From Celoporthe dispersa (taxonomy: Eukaryota; Ascomycota; Sordariomycetes; Diaporthales; Cryphonectriaceae), in the NCBI GenBank assembly GCA_016584495.1, contig WAID01000001.1:1488001-1552000 (forward strand): a DNA stretch of 64,000 bases. The letters run 5' to 3'. Shown in pieces: positions 12,266 through 22,735 of the stretch. The position numbers were made by a program, and so were the translations under genes. A model generated the notes under the pieces. It ran no database searches and was not told the DNA's origin. It saw nothing but the letters and a program-made list of their open reading frames with translations. The first letter of the stretch is position 1, and each line of letters opens with the position of its first letter.

Positions 12266-13225
12266 TCAAGCATCCGCTACATCGCCATTCTCATCCATAC
12301 TGCCACCGCCCCGATAGAGAATCTCACAGACCCCCGCCAGCGGCACGTCCATCACCGCATCCGTCCCCTCATTCCAACACCCCCTCCAGTCCACCTCCCT
12401 CTCCCGCGAGGCAAACCCGTTCCCGCTGCCCTTGCGCAGGTGGTGACGAGCACCGCCGCCGCCGCCGCCACCACCACCACCAGCAGCAGAGCCAAAACCC
12501 CTCGCCCCCCTCGCGTCCTCCCGCTCCCGCTCCCTCTCGAGGTTCCTCCTCCTCTCCTCGCTGTGCACGATCCTGCCGCGGCCGTCGACCACGGCGATCT
12601 TGCCCGCCTCGTCCACGATGGTCTCGAGGCTGTGCAGCGGCAGGGTCAGGTACTCGGTGTTGTATAGGGCCAGCGCGACATAGATGTAGGCCAGCAGGAC
12701 GACCAGGAAGGAGGGCACGGCGAGGCTCCACCACCGGTCCGGGTAGTAGTGCACGCCCAGCGCGTGCAGGAAGGGCGAGGGCAGGTAGGACCAGAGCAGG
12801 TACATGAGGAAGCAGCACGACGAGAAGAGGTAGAGCACGAAGCCGTAGTACTCGTACGTCGGCACCTTGGGGCTCGCGCGGGGCACGGGCTCGGCGCTGT
12901 TGAGGCCCTCGTCGTCGCTTGCGTCGGGGGTCGTGGGCCGCGACGGCCGGAGCAGCGAGGTCAGGCTGGGCGAGGGGGGCAGGGGCGTGGGCGGGCGGCC
13001 GTAGTACGGCGGGCCGAAGGAGAGCATCTGCGCCTGGGTCGGAGGCAGGGCCGCAGGCTGCGCCTGGGAGCGGCTCGTGCTGCTGCTGTCGTGGAAGGGC
13101 TCGTCGGCGTCCTCTTCGAAATCGCTCGAGAGGTCGTTGGGGTCTTCTTCATCGTCTTCGGGGCTGTGCTGCCCGTCAGAGAGGAACTGGTCCCCATCTT
13201 CTTCCTCTCCGGAGCTCAGCGACAT
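12266..13225 (-). CDS. gpi19: GPI-GlcNAc transferase subunit P (PIG-P/Gpi19)
   Basis: This is a subunit of the ER complex that transfers GlcNAc to phosphatidylinositol, the first step of GPI-anchor synthesis. It is intronless and 319 residues from ATG 13225; the frame upstream lacks another ATG. The PIG-P core follows an acidic, disordered N-terminus of roughly 130 residues. It begins at PTYEYYGFVLYLFSS, a first membrane helix, then has YYPDRWWSLAVPSF and a second helix (VVLLAYIYVALALYN). The conserved NTEYLTLPLHSLETI and the C-terminal MDVPLAGVCEILY complete the family signature. Between them lies a basic segment with a glycine run of about ten residues. Yeast and human members are much shorter (about 130-160 residues), so the N-terminal extension and Gly-rich insert are notable. 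No frame problems are seen. It lies 377 bp downstream of VPS8 on the same strand. Confidence 0.9.
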   Translation of the reverse strand: MSLSSGEEEDGDQFLSDGQHSPEDDEEDPNDLSSDFEEDADEPFHDSSSTSRSQAQPAALPPTQAQMLSFGPPYYGRPPTPLPPSPSLTSLLRPSRPTTPDASDDEGLNSAEPVPRASPKVPTYEYYGFVLYLFSSCCFLMYLLWSYLPSPFLHALGVHYYPDRWWSLAVPSFLVVLLAYIYVALALYNTEYLTLPLHSLETIVDEAGKIAVVDGRGRIVHSEERRRNLEREREREDARGARGFGSAAGGGGGGGGGGARHHLRKGSGNGFASREREVDWRGCWNEGTDAVMDVPLAGVCEILYRGGGSMDENGDVADA

Positions 13226-13602
13226 GGTCGAGGAGGACGGCTCCTGTGGCGCATCGTGAGGAGACAAAGATATCGGAGGGGGTTGGTCGTGTTCAGCTAG
13301 AGAGCAGTGTGCGCCAGCTCCGTCGGACAAACGCGACGGGGGAGGGAGAAGACGTGACGTTTCGCCTGTAGGCGCTAAATAGTCAGGGCCCTAACTCTAC
13401 TATGACACCACTGCAACCCCCCCTGTGCACTTTTGCTATGTACACTGGCCCCCTTACTTTTACTGCACACACACACGTGAATACGATCAAATGGACCTGG
13501 AAAGGAAAGAGAGTGAAAGAAAAAAAAATTACTAAACAAACCAGGCAAGTCAAGTCTAGAGTCAAATATACAACAAATACTACCTTGGCTACAGACCACT
13601 GT
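13226..13602. other. Short intergenic region between VPS8 and gpi19
   Basis: About 377 bp hold the VPS8 3' end and the gpi19 promoter. It contains CA-rich and A-rich patches near 13460-13530. I see no gene. Confidence 0.6.
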
Positions 13603-16600
13603 TTACCCGTCTATGGGGCATCTATATTCCCTCTCCCGACCGTATTCGTCGGCGTGCTTCCCTCGCGCCCGTCAGCTCATCCCTCGCCTGCAGCGCCTCC
13701 AGGCAGCGCTGGTGGTATATATGCCTACAGGCCAGAAGCACAATCGGCTGCGGGACGTGGACGTGAGCATGATGATCCTGGTCCGCAGCGCCCGGGCCGC
13801 CTGTCCTCTGCAGCGCGGCGGAGTCATCCTGCGCCTGCTCGGCGGTGGGGGGCTCGTCGTGCTGCTCGTCAGCAGAGGCCTCATCACGTTCCGCCTGGCC
13901 TGGCCTGGCCTCGAAGGACTCGGGAGTCAGGGGCACCGAGCTTCTCCCCTTGCCTCGGCCGTCGCGGCCGCTGGCCCCCCACGCGCTCGTACATCCCCTC
14001 GCGGTCAACCTCTTCCCTGCCTTTGCCATTGCCGCGCTCCGTCTTCTTCCCCATCGTCTCCAGCCTTTCCTTCCTCCTCTCGTCCTTCGCGGCGGTCCGC
14101 TCTTCCCATGCGTCGATTATGCCGCTGGAGATGGCCCCTGGACCCCAGACCCTTGCCCCGCAGGCCTCGCACGTCGAGCCCCTGGGCCGCCACCCCCGCT
14201 GGCGCAGCTCCGTCGCCTGCTTGACACTCACAAAGAGGCTGCGCTCGAGGAGGCGGTTTGACAGGCGTAGTATCGACTCTTCGTATGCATAGGCTGCGAA
14301 GATAGACTGTAGCACCGCTCGCAGGTCGGCAAGGTTGGGTGACGACGCTGCCGCCTTGGTGAGGAAAGCCCGGAGGATGCGCAGGAAGGCTAGGTTGTCG
14401 CCCGCTGCCGATCCTGGGATGGTCACGCGCAGAGGCCCGCTCGCCGGTGACGTGGGTGACGTGGAAGTCGCCGTCAGCAGGGCTGTAAAGGTGTGCTGAA
14501 CAAGCGTCCGCAGCAGGGTGACCAGCTTCTCGGTGTCCACGACCGGCTGATGCGGTGTGTTGCCGTTGACCTGCTTGCCTTTTGGGCAGCCAGGGCGGCC
14601 TGGCTGGTTAGTTTGTGGATTGCGGTCGACAGGCGGCGTGTGATCTGCACCGTCGCGTCGATCAGGCTCAGCCACAGCCTCTCGTCGGGCGAGAGCTCGT
14701 CACCGGGGTGCGACTTCTGCTTCCGCTGCACCCCGTTCGATTTCCTCGCTGTCCTGGTCTGCCCCTGGCAGAGCCAGATGCCGACGTGGGTGTACTTTTG
14801 GAGGCCCCTCAGGAGATCCTCAGTGGCAGACTGCAGGTCGACGGCTTCATCGTGGCTCTCCCCGCCCACGAGACCTTGCAGGGCCGACTCCAGGGTATCG
14901 AGGTGCTTCACAAGCCGGTCCATAGCCTCCTTGACCTGCCCTTCGCGCGCCATCAGCACCACCGCGGCATCGATGACGCCCGTCTCCTCCATGGTCGGCA
15001 GTAGCTTTTCCAGGCGCAGGTTTGTGGCCTGCACCAGACTGATGTAGTCCGAGACATGAGATGGCTCGAACCTGCACATCAGTTGTACATAGTACTCGAT
15101 GAGGTCTCTGTGCAGCGACGCTTTGAGGACTTCTGTCTTGTCGGCGGCGGGCTCTAGTACGGCTTTGAGGTAGTAGAACTGCAGTTCCGGCTCCTCGGTT
15201 GTGGACTGCAGTATGTGGTCATGCAGCTCCGGGGCATGATCTTCGATCACCCTGGCGGCCCCCTGCGGATCAAGCTCGACAAGCTCAGCTGAGTTGTCCC
15301 GGATGACCTGGTGCACATCTTGGATCTGCCGTTTTGTGAGCGCTGCCTGCTGCCGTAGGGTCTCTGCAATGCAGCCGAAGATGCCGTCCTTGTCGTCCGG
15401 GTCCTCGAAGTAAGCCTGCACGAGCTTGCCGTACTGCTTGTCAAGCCTGTACTGCCTCTTCAGGATCCGGTAGAAACCGGCCTGTTTAAACAGCGGCATG
15501 AGAGTCGGGAGGTCTGGGGGATGATACACGGAGAGTAGGTACTCGGCGCTCAGCTGTGCATCGTCCGCAAGATCCGCCCCTGGGAAGTTACAGAGGCCGG
15601 TCAGCACCTTGGTCAGTGCTGAGCCGGGCAGCAAGAGGTACTGCGGGTACTTGGGCAGGTTCCGTGCGATGAACATGTCCAGGTAGATTGTGTCTTCGGG
15701 CGCGAAGTCGGTCGGGTTCATGAGCTCGATCAGGATAGAGACAATGTACTGGCGGTCCACTGTCAATCCAAAGATCTGCTCTTCTGGCAAATCTCCTCTC
15801 GCACCCCCGTTGACTTGCTTTTCGGGCGAGTCGTTCAGGAAGGAGTCCTCAAAGGCCTCGTTTAGGGTGCTCAGAAAGCTGGGTGCGTCTAGCTTAAGAA
15901 TCATCCTTAGGTATGGAAACGATGGCTCGTCGTTCTGGCCAGGCCGTGTCAGGAAGCGCTTTGTGCTCCCCTTGGGCCAAGTTATGCTCTTGCCCGAGAA
16001 GAGGAACCAGTACAGCTCGGCCTTGGACCTCATCGACAGGTCATGTTGGAGCGCTTCACCGGTGGGGTAGACTCGACCCGTCAGGGCGTAAGAGAGGTAG
16101 GGGAAGATCTTCAGAGCGTTGACGCCAGAATGCTCATCGTTCAGGATATTCGCTGAGGCTTCCTCGTCAGCCTCTCGCATGAGCGGTATAAGGAGGGCCA
16201 GTAAGTCTATGAGTGGCGTGATGTAATCGTTTAATGCTTGGTTCCAAACGTAAATCAGGGCGTCATAGAGGCCGTTCTGCTTGCAGAGGCTGGTCACCTG
16301 ATCCAGGTCCAAGGTCACGGTGTCCATGTGGCAGATCATCTCCTCGAGCCGGCTCTCCAGGCCCCTGCCCACATAGTGAGCGACCATGGCCTTCACGACT
16401 GTGGGCGGAACGGCTTGGATCCTCCTCTCGAGAATGTACGGCTCCATAGTCTCGAGGAAAGTTCCTTGCACGCCGGCTTCCTCGTACCACTCGTACATCT
16501 CATCAAAGAGGAAGTCCGTATCCTCGAGGCTCTGGCACGCCGTGAAGCAGGTCTCGGCGAGGTCTTGAAGGTGACTGTCGTCTGCAGTTGCGGGGTCCTT

Positions 16601-18679
16601 TTGCCTCTGGCCAAAGGCGTACTTCAAGGAGGCGCTCATGATCTCCAGGAGCTTGTCCCTGACCATAGTGTGCCGCACCTCGCCATCTTCAGGCAGCCCG
16701 ACCGTGAGCTTGTCCGCGTCCCCGGTGAAATACGTTGTGGCCAGCTGTATGGCACCAATGTAGTCGCCGTTCTCCATCAGCGCGATCAGTCGGTCCGCCC
16801 AGTTGGAGAGCGATCCGATCGAGACGTCGTTGAAACCTAACAGGAATATCCTGTTCTTGTAGGTCTTGAAGCTCATGTAGAAGGCGTCTGCCACGACGCC
16901 GTGCATGGACGTGTCCTCCTCGTCCAGCTGCTCGACCAGGGCGTGCAGCTGCTTCGAGAACAAATCAGCGTGGTAGATGTGTCGGCCGATGAGGTCAAAG
17001 GCCTCAGTCATCCGCATGCTCCGGTCTTCCAGGATGATGAGCCTCTGGCTGATGGTGAGGACGGACAGCACGTTGCGGCTCAGCCACTGGACCGCGACGA
17101 GGGCCTCTTCGCACTTCCACCTGCTTCTGGCCCTGAACCTGAGGTTCGGCGGCTTGTCCCTGTCCTCGGAGGGGACCTCCTCGACGTCGAGGACGGTCAG
17201 GACGTTGGACCAGCAGTAGGTGAGCTTCGCCCTGGCGACCTGGCCACCGCTCGCGGGGTCTGGCACCTTCAACCTGACGGCTGGGAACCAGGCAAGACAC
17301 CCGGTCATGGCGCTGTGCGCCGCCACCTCCTTTGGCCTCGCCGACTTGTGCTGTGTCTGCGCGATGGGCGTCGTCGAGACGATGACCAGGAGGTATGGGG
17401 TGAGCATGGCAGTCAGGCCCATCGCATCCGTCGCCCGCTCGATGTTGCCCAGCGGCAGAGGCGCGAAGGCCAGGACCGTGCTGGGCTTCAGTGGCTTGCC
17501 GGACGCCGGTGCTTTGGCGTCTGGGTACCGCCCCAGTATCCTCGTGGTCTTGACTGTCCTGCCAAAGGAGCCAGTGCCTCTCGTGGCGAGGGTGTGAAAA
17601 GGCCATGCCCCGGTCGTCCGCCGAGACAAGCGCCGTGTGTCTTGTGCCCAGGAAGCCAAGGTGAGTTACAGCAAATCCCGGGCAGTGCCCGTCCATCGTG
17701 CGGTTCTGCATCTGCGCATCGTCCAGCGGCGGGATCTGCAGGAAGGGCCTCGCCGGTCGCGAGGTGTCCCACGTGAAGATGCTCCCATCAGCATGACCGC
17801 CGCCGACGGTCATGTGGTCTGCCGATACCGCGATCGACGTGACCGCGCCGCACTCCACAGCCTTTGTGCCGGGCCCGATGATCATTTTCAGGGTTTGGTT
17901 GTAGTCAAATATCAATATTATGCCCTTGGACGTGCCGAGGACCACATGCGCAGAGACCGCGACGCACGTGGGCGACCCAAAATTCCGCCTCCCTACCTCC
18001 GAGAATGCCTGCCCGTTCAGCTTTTTTAATCTGGTCCACCGCACGACCTCCCAGGGCGGTGAGGGCGTCTCGGTGTCGCCATGGTCTAGCAACAGCTGGC
18101 TTACGAGGGAGGCATGTCGGCTGTGGCCAGAGAGGAGCGCCGGGGAGGCGGATCTGGGGGAGAGGGTGCTCGGCGAGGCGATGCGCGAGGAGAAGCGCCG
18201 GTCGAAGGGTCGGAACGAGGGCGTTGGGCTGCCCAGGCGAGGTCTCGAGGCTAACGAGGGAGGACACTACTCCCAGGGGAGGAGAGAACAGAGCCCTTTG
18301 GAGGTCAGACCGGTGCTCCCGCTTCTTCCAGGAGGGCCAACATACTTGAACAGAGGGGGTGTCGTCCGGGATGGACAGCATCGAGTCCACGGGGCTCGCA
18401 GCTCCCCCTGGGCAGCGCGTCTGCAGAGCCCTGGTCCGAGACAGCATCTTCTTCCTCCCGCGCGAGCTCCCTGTACCTGTTGACGACGCCTGTGTCTGGC
18501 GCTTGGAGGTCAGACGACTGCCGTCTCTCCTCTTCCAACAGCTCGGATATGTGATGGCCCTCGCCGTCGTCCTGACCATCGTCTCGGGCTGGTGGCAGGT
18601 CTGCCGTGTTGGCCATCTCCTCCTCGGCAACATCCTCCCCCCTCGCATCCTCCTCCCTTTCCTCTGCTGGTGCGCTCAT
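13603..18679 (-). CDS. VPS8: Vps8, CORVET tethering-complex subunit (five apparent frameshifts)
   Basis: Vps8 is the CORVET-specific subunit that binds the early-endosomal Rab5/Vps21 and tethers endosomes. Exons are 18679-18346 and 18266-13603, with a 79-nt intron (donor GTATGT). The acidic N-terminus from ATG 18679 leads to a beta-propeller region with VLGTSKGIILIFDYNQTLK, SADHMTVGGGHADGSIFTWD and LVSADDRGMAFSH. A long helical Vps8-central/clathrin-repeat region follows. The C-terminus has a RING-like zinc motif: CEACGARVWG, then CRHIYHQRCLE, then YRCPIDG before a TAA at 13605-13603. The reading frame breaks at 18404-18408 (one extra base), 17590-17600 (extra), 14580-14583 (missing), 13975-13980 (extra) and 13660-13670 (extra). 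With these five corrections both exons fit exactly and give about 1664 residues, a usual size for fungal Vps8. Both halves at every break match the family, so I read the breaks as sequence errors. Confidence 0.9.
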
Positions 18680-19256
18680 CGAGACGGCTCCGGTGTGGGC
18701 ATGGCTTCCGACGGCGGCGGGCGGTTCAGGATAAAGAGCTTCAGCCTCCAGCGGGCAGAGGAGATGATCCCGGAGGCTCCAATTGGCTCTTCCGCTCAGG
18801 AGTACATAAGAGAAGGACGAGTCTCCAGTGGTGCGGCAATGAGCAGGAAAAGGCCTGGGTAGGACTTGAGTTGGCACTGTGAACAGAAGGTAAGACGCTC
18901 GTCTGCCTAGCTGCTCTACATATCGCGCGCTGACGCCCCCCCAGCCTTGCCAACCTGCTGTGAGCTGCCGGCTAGCGGCTCACCTACAGGGCTCACCTAC
19001 AGGGGTTCACAGGGCCATCCGAGGATCCTCCGACGATAAGATAGAGCTCTAGACCACAGTCTCTGGCAGCCTCCCTGCGCTGAAATGACATCTGAATCTC
19101 TCTCCAAACAGATACACCAATAAAGCGAGTCTGCTCTTCTACTCTAATCAACCAACCCGCCCACTTTCCTCTTTGAACCTTTTTTCAAGAATTATAGACC
19201 CTGCAGAAAGAGGAGAGAAAAGAAAACATCCCGAGAAGTCCTTCGCTTTAGACAAA
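18680..19256. promoter_or_regulatory. Bidirectional promoter between VPS8 and the GPALPP gene
   Basis: The two start codons, divergent at 18679 (-) and 19257 (+), are 577 bp apart, so the promoters must share this segment. It contains a perfect 13-bp tandem duplication at 18977-19002 and a purine-rich leader just before 19257. The role as a shared promoter is inferred from gene orientation. Confidence 0.55.
18977..19002. repeat. Perfect 13-bp tandem duplication in a divergent promoter
   Basis: The unit GGCTCACCTACAG occurs twice back to back between two divergent genes. Confidence 0.85.
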
Positions 19257-20412
19257 ATGTCCTCAATTGGCCCACAGCTCCCACCGCACCTCACCAAGCG
19301 CAAGCGCGACGACAAGGACGACAGCCCAGACTCACCGCCGCCCAAGACAGCGCGACCAGACCATGGCGGCGGCGATAGCGACTCAGACGATGGCTATGGG
19401 CCGAGCGCACCGAGTGTAGAAGCACCACCAGCACCGGCACCAGCCATAGGACCTACTATGCCGACCGCGGCGACAGTGTCACCAGAAAGCAGGCCCTCGC
19501 GCCCACCACCCCTGGGCCCGACCATGCCTCCAGCCGAGAATACCGACGAGATCAGCCTCGACGACACGGGCCTCGAGGATGACGACACAGGTCCAGCGCC
19601 AGCACCGTCCAGGCCATCACCGCCAACAGTGCCGAGGCGCGTCCTCGGCCCGGCACCACCGCCAGCCTCCCTCTCGGAGCGCCCTACCGACAGCGCATCC
19701 CCTTCCTCCTCTGACAGCGACGACGACGGCTACGGCCCCGCGCTCCCCTCCGCCAGCACCCGCCAGGGACCCCACGGCACCGCCGCCGGCCCCTCCCCCG
19801 CTCCCTCCCCGGCCGCCGCCGACACCGCTCCCAGGCGCGACGACTGGATGCTCGCCCCGCCCACCTCGTCCGGCTACCGCGAGCCCGACCCGACCAAGAT
19901 CCGGTCCCGCAAGTTCGCCTCGGGCGCGAGCGCGACCTCGCGCCCCAAGGAAGGCGGCGCCGGCGGGGCCATCAGCAGCATCTGGACCGAGACGCCCGAG
20001 GAGAAGGCGCGGCGGCTGGCGGACGCCGTGCTGGGGCGTGGTGCGGACGCCGCTGGCCCGCAGCAGCCTCAGCCTGCCGGCAGGGGCGGCGGTGCTGCTG
20101 CGGTGGGCCGCGGGGCTGGGGCGGGAGGGGACGATCAGATCCGGGCGTTCACGGAGCAGACGAGGGGGAAGAGCCTGTACGAGGAGCACCAGGCCGCGCG
20201 GAAGGCCGGCAGGGCTGGCGAGGGTGCCCGGGGCGGTGCCAGGAAGGGAAGGCGGGAGGAGGAGGAGGAGGACGATGATCCCAGCAAGAGGGCTTTTGAC
20301 CGGGAGAAGGACATGGGGCTAGGGATGAAGATCACGGCGTCCCAGCGGAAAGAGCTGCTGAATAGGGCGTCGGATTTTTGGTGGGAGGTTCTCCAAGGGG
20401 AGTTATCTGTAA
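19257..20412 (+). CDS. GPALPP-motif / DUF3752 protein (one apparent frameshift)
   Basis: This is the fungal counterpart of GPALPP motifs-containing protein 1, a conserved eukaryotic protein of unclear function that may be nuclear. ATG 19257 starts MSSIGPQLPPHL, a typical first GPxLPP-type motif. Further motifs are YGPSAP, IGPTMP, LGPTMPP, LGPAPPP and YGPALP, spaced through a disordered, Pro/Asp-rich half. The C-terminal DUF3752 part shows WMLAPP, RSRKF, SIWTETPEEKARRLAD, TRGKSLYEEHQ and FDREKDMGLG. The uncorrected frame ends at 20438 with an unrelated-looking tail. Removing one T from the T5 run at 20375-20379 gives the family-like ending DFGGRFSKGSYL and a stop at 20410-20412, about 384 residues. 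It is divergent from VPS8, with which it shares a promoter region. Confidence 0.85.
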
Positions 20413-21152
20413 ACGACCCCCCCCCTTCCCTTTGCTAAGTAGGTAGGGCGAGTTTTTTTAATGAGACTTGGTTCCCGTCTCTGTCTCTGGCAACCCAGGA
20501 CCGTAGTAATCATACAGACAGACCATGCCAAGCAGGGAGAGAGAGAAGGGGGGGGGGGGCGGGTGTGTTCATTTCAGAATCATTGTTTTCAACATTTCAA
20601 ATCGATTTCGCGTGATAACACCCTATTGCCCAATGCGAACTCCCGCAGTGTGTAAGACAAAAAATCATGCGCTTGCTAACCCATTTCCCGATCCCGAGCC
20701 ACCCGGATTCTTGCTATGCAATCCATTTGCAGGCGCAGTTGACCACCCCTATCCAATGGTCCTAAGGAGGCACAATCGGTCCCTCGCACATAGATCCCAG
20801 GTAAATTCCTTGCTATGAGCATCTCCTCCCTCCTCGGTCATATTCTCAGCCCTATCTTCGGCTCAGGTTGTAAGATGTTGTCTCGGGCGTGTCAGATATA
20901 ATATAATGTTTCAGGCTAAGCTCTGCTCGCAACATTTACCCAGTCCCTCGATATTCGGGGTGATGGGGTATATTGAAGCCAGCTGGCTGAGCTGCTGGTC
21001 GGTGCGCATTGATATACATGTCGATGGTTGTTCGCTGTGATCAGCACGGAGAGGCGGTGACGACAAGGTGGTGGTGGTGGTAGTCGTGGTGGTAAGTAGT
21101 GGTGGTGAGGATATAAGATATAGTAGTTATTGATCTAGCTGGCTGGCGGCTG
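20413..21152. other. Convergent intergenic region with a GTG-rich tract
   Basis: This is the 3' flank of both the GPALPP gene (+) and the RING gene (-). It includes a G10 homopolymer near 20551, a GGTGGT/GTAGT-rich tract at about 21066-21110, and A/T-rich sequence. I see no gene. Confidence 0.55.
21066..21110. repeat. Imperfect (GTG)n tract
   Basis: Imperfect GTG triplets interrupted by GTA/GTC, in the 3' flank of the RING gene. Confidence 0.8.
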
Positions 21153-22735
21153 TCACCTGATAGTGTCGGTGCGTGTGCCGGCCTCCAGGTCTGAGGGCGT
21201 CACCTCAACAGCGGTATTGCTGGGGGTCGACTGTGTCGACCTGCCAGGTAGGTTGAACCTGGGCATCCGAATGTTGGACATGAAACCGCCGGATTGATTT
21301 CCCGCCGTTTCTGAAGCGTTCTGCCCACCAGATGACCGCGGCTGACCTCGTACTCCCGTCACTGCCCGCGACATGAAGCCGGACTGCTGGGGCCGTCGTG
21401 AGCTGGAGGTGCGCGGCTCCGCAGGTGACTGTGCGGTGGGTACATTTCGCCTTCTGTTCCACGAGGGGGAAGCCGACGCGACCGCGGCGGCCGGGCAGGG
21501 CCCACGCAACACCTGGTCTTGAGGGCAGGTTCATCCTGTTCGTCCTCGGATCTTGGTTGATTGACACGGTTGGTCCCATCTCGGGATGCAGTCCGCCCTC
21601 TGCAGGGGCTGGTCGGGGCTTCGGGGTGTAGTAGTCGGCCTTGCAGAGTGGGCAGCACGCCCGTCTGCTGATCAGCCACGGGTCGAGACACCCGGCATGG
21701 AAGGCATGGCCACAGGTCAGCCCGCGGACGTCGTCGTCGTCCTCGAGCGTGTCGATGCAGATGGCACAGGTGTCTCCCGATGTCTCCAGGGCCTCTGGCG
21801 GGAGTGCATCGTGGATCTGCTCATCGTCCTCATCATGTTCGTCGTCGGTGCCAGGGGTGTCGGTGCGTTCCAGTGAGGTGCCCGCCGCCGCGGCTGCTGC
21901 GGCGCCTGCGGTCTGCCGCTCTCCGTCAGCATCGGCAGCGGTTGTGGTCTTCTCGGCATGCTCGGCCGTTGGCTCCTCGTGTGTCGGCGACGTCGTTATC
22001 GAGGCGCCGCCCGTCGCGGGCCTGTCCTCGGTCGACTCGCGCTCCTTGGTCACGGGTATGATACCGTCGGCGTCCGCCAGGCTGGCTGCGCGGCTCGGTG
22101 GCTGCGATATGCCACCCTGTGTCGGCAGTCCCTCCTGCGCGCGGCTTGCCACCCAGCTCTTGTACTTCATCATGGGGAACTTCTCGTTGACCTCGTCTAT
22201 GGTCATCAGCTTCTTCTCCCGGCGCCGGCGGCGCGGGTGCTGAGGCATGTTCTCCAAATTGATGGGTTCGCCATCCTCCCCGGTCATGCGCATGTTGCGG
22301 TTCCGGGCATTGTAGCGGAAGCAGTACTTAACACCGACAATGATCCTGTTGTTTTTTTTTGTATGGTTAGGGCCAGCACGCCACACCGGGCACCTGTATC
22401 GTGTCCCTCCCCTCCCGCGAAGCAGATGCTCACCATAGATTCGTAAACACGACACCGAAGCCCAGGGCCACGAAGAAAAGCAGCGGCGAGGAGCCAGAGG
22501 TACTATTGTTGCTGTTGTTGCTGTTACTGCCACCTCCAGAGCCGTCACTGGTTGATGCTGGCGGCAGGGCCGAGGTTGACGACGGCAGCAGGGACGAGGA
22601 CGAGGCCAGAGGGGACGTCGTCGGGCTTGCTATGGCGCTCGAGATGACACTCGAGGTGGTCTGCCTGACCTGATGCTGCAGGGCGCGGACGGCGAGATTG
22701 GCCATGCCGGCCAGGTCGGGGCTATCGAGCACCAT
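21153..22735 (-). CDS. Membrane-anchored RING-H2 E3 ubiquitin ligase (one apparent frameshift)
   Basis: Probably an E3 ubiquitin ligase of the fungal single-pass RING-H2 group (comparable in layout to Goliath/RNF13). Exons are 22735-22434 and 22345-21153, with an 88-nt intron (donor GTGAGC, acceptor AACAG). The N-terminal half is Ser/Thr/Asn-rich (probably luminal, glycosylated). One membrane helix spans the intron (SSPLLFFVALGFGVVFTNLW then IIVGVKYCFRY). The cytoplasmic part has basic and acidic patches and a C3H2C3 RING with CAICID, CGHAFHAGCLDPWL and CCPLCK. After the RING the frame breaks near 21512-21513. Removing one base joins LPSRP to LRGPCPAAAVAS and to a C-terminus ending SDLEAGTRTDTIR, stopping at 21153, for about 497 residues. 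Substrate and compartment cannot be read from sequence. Confidence 0.8.
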
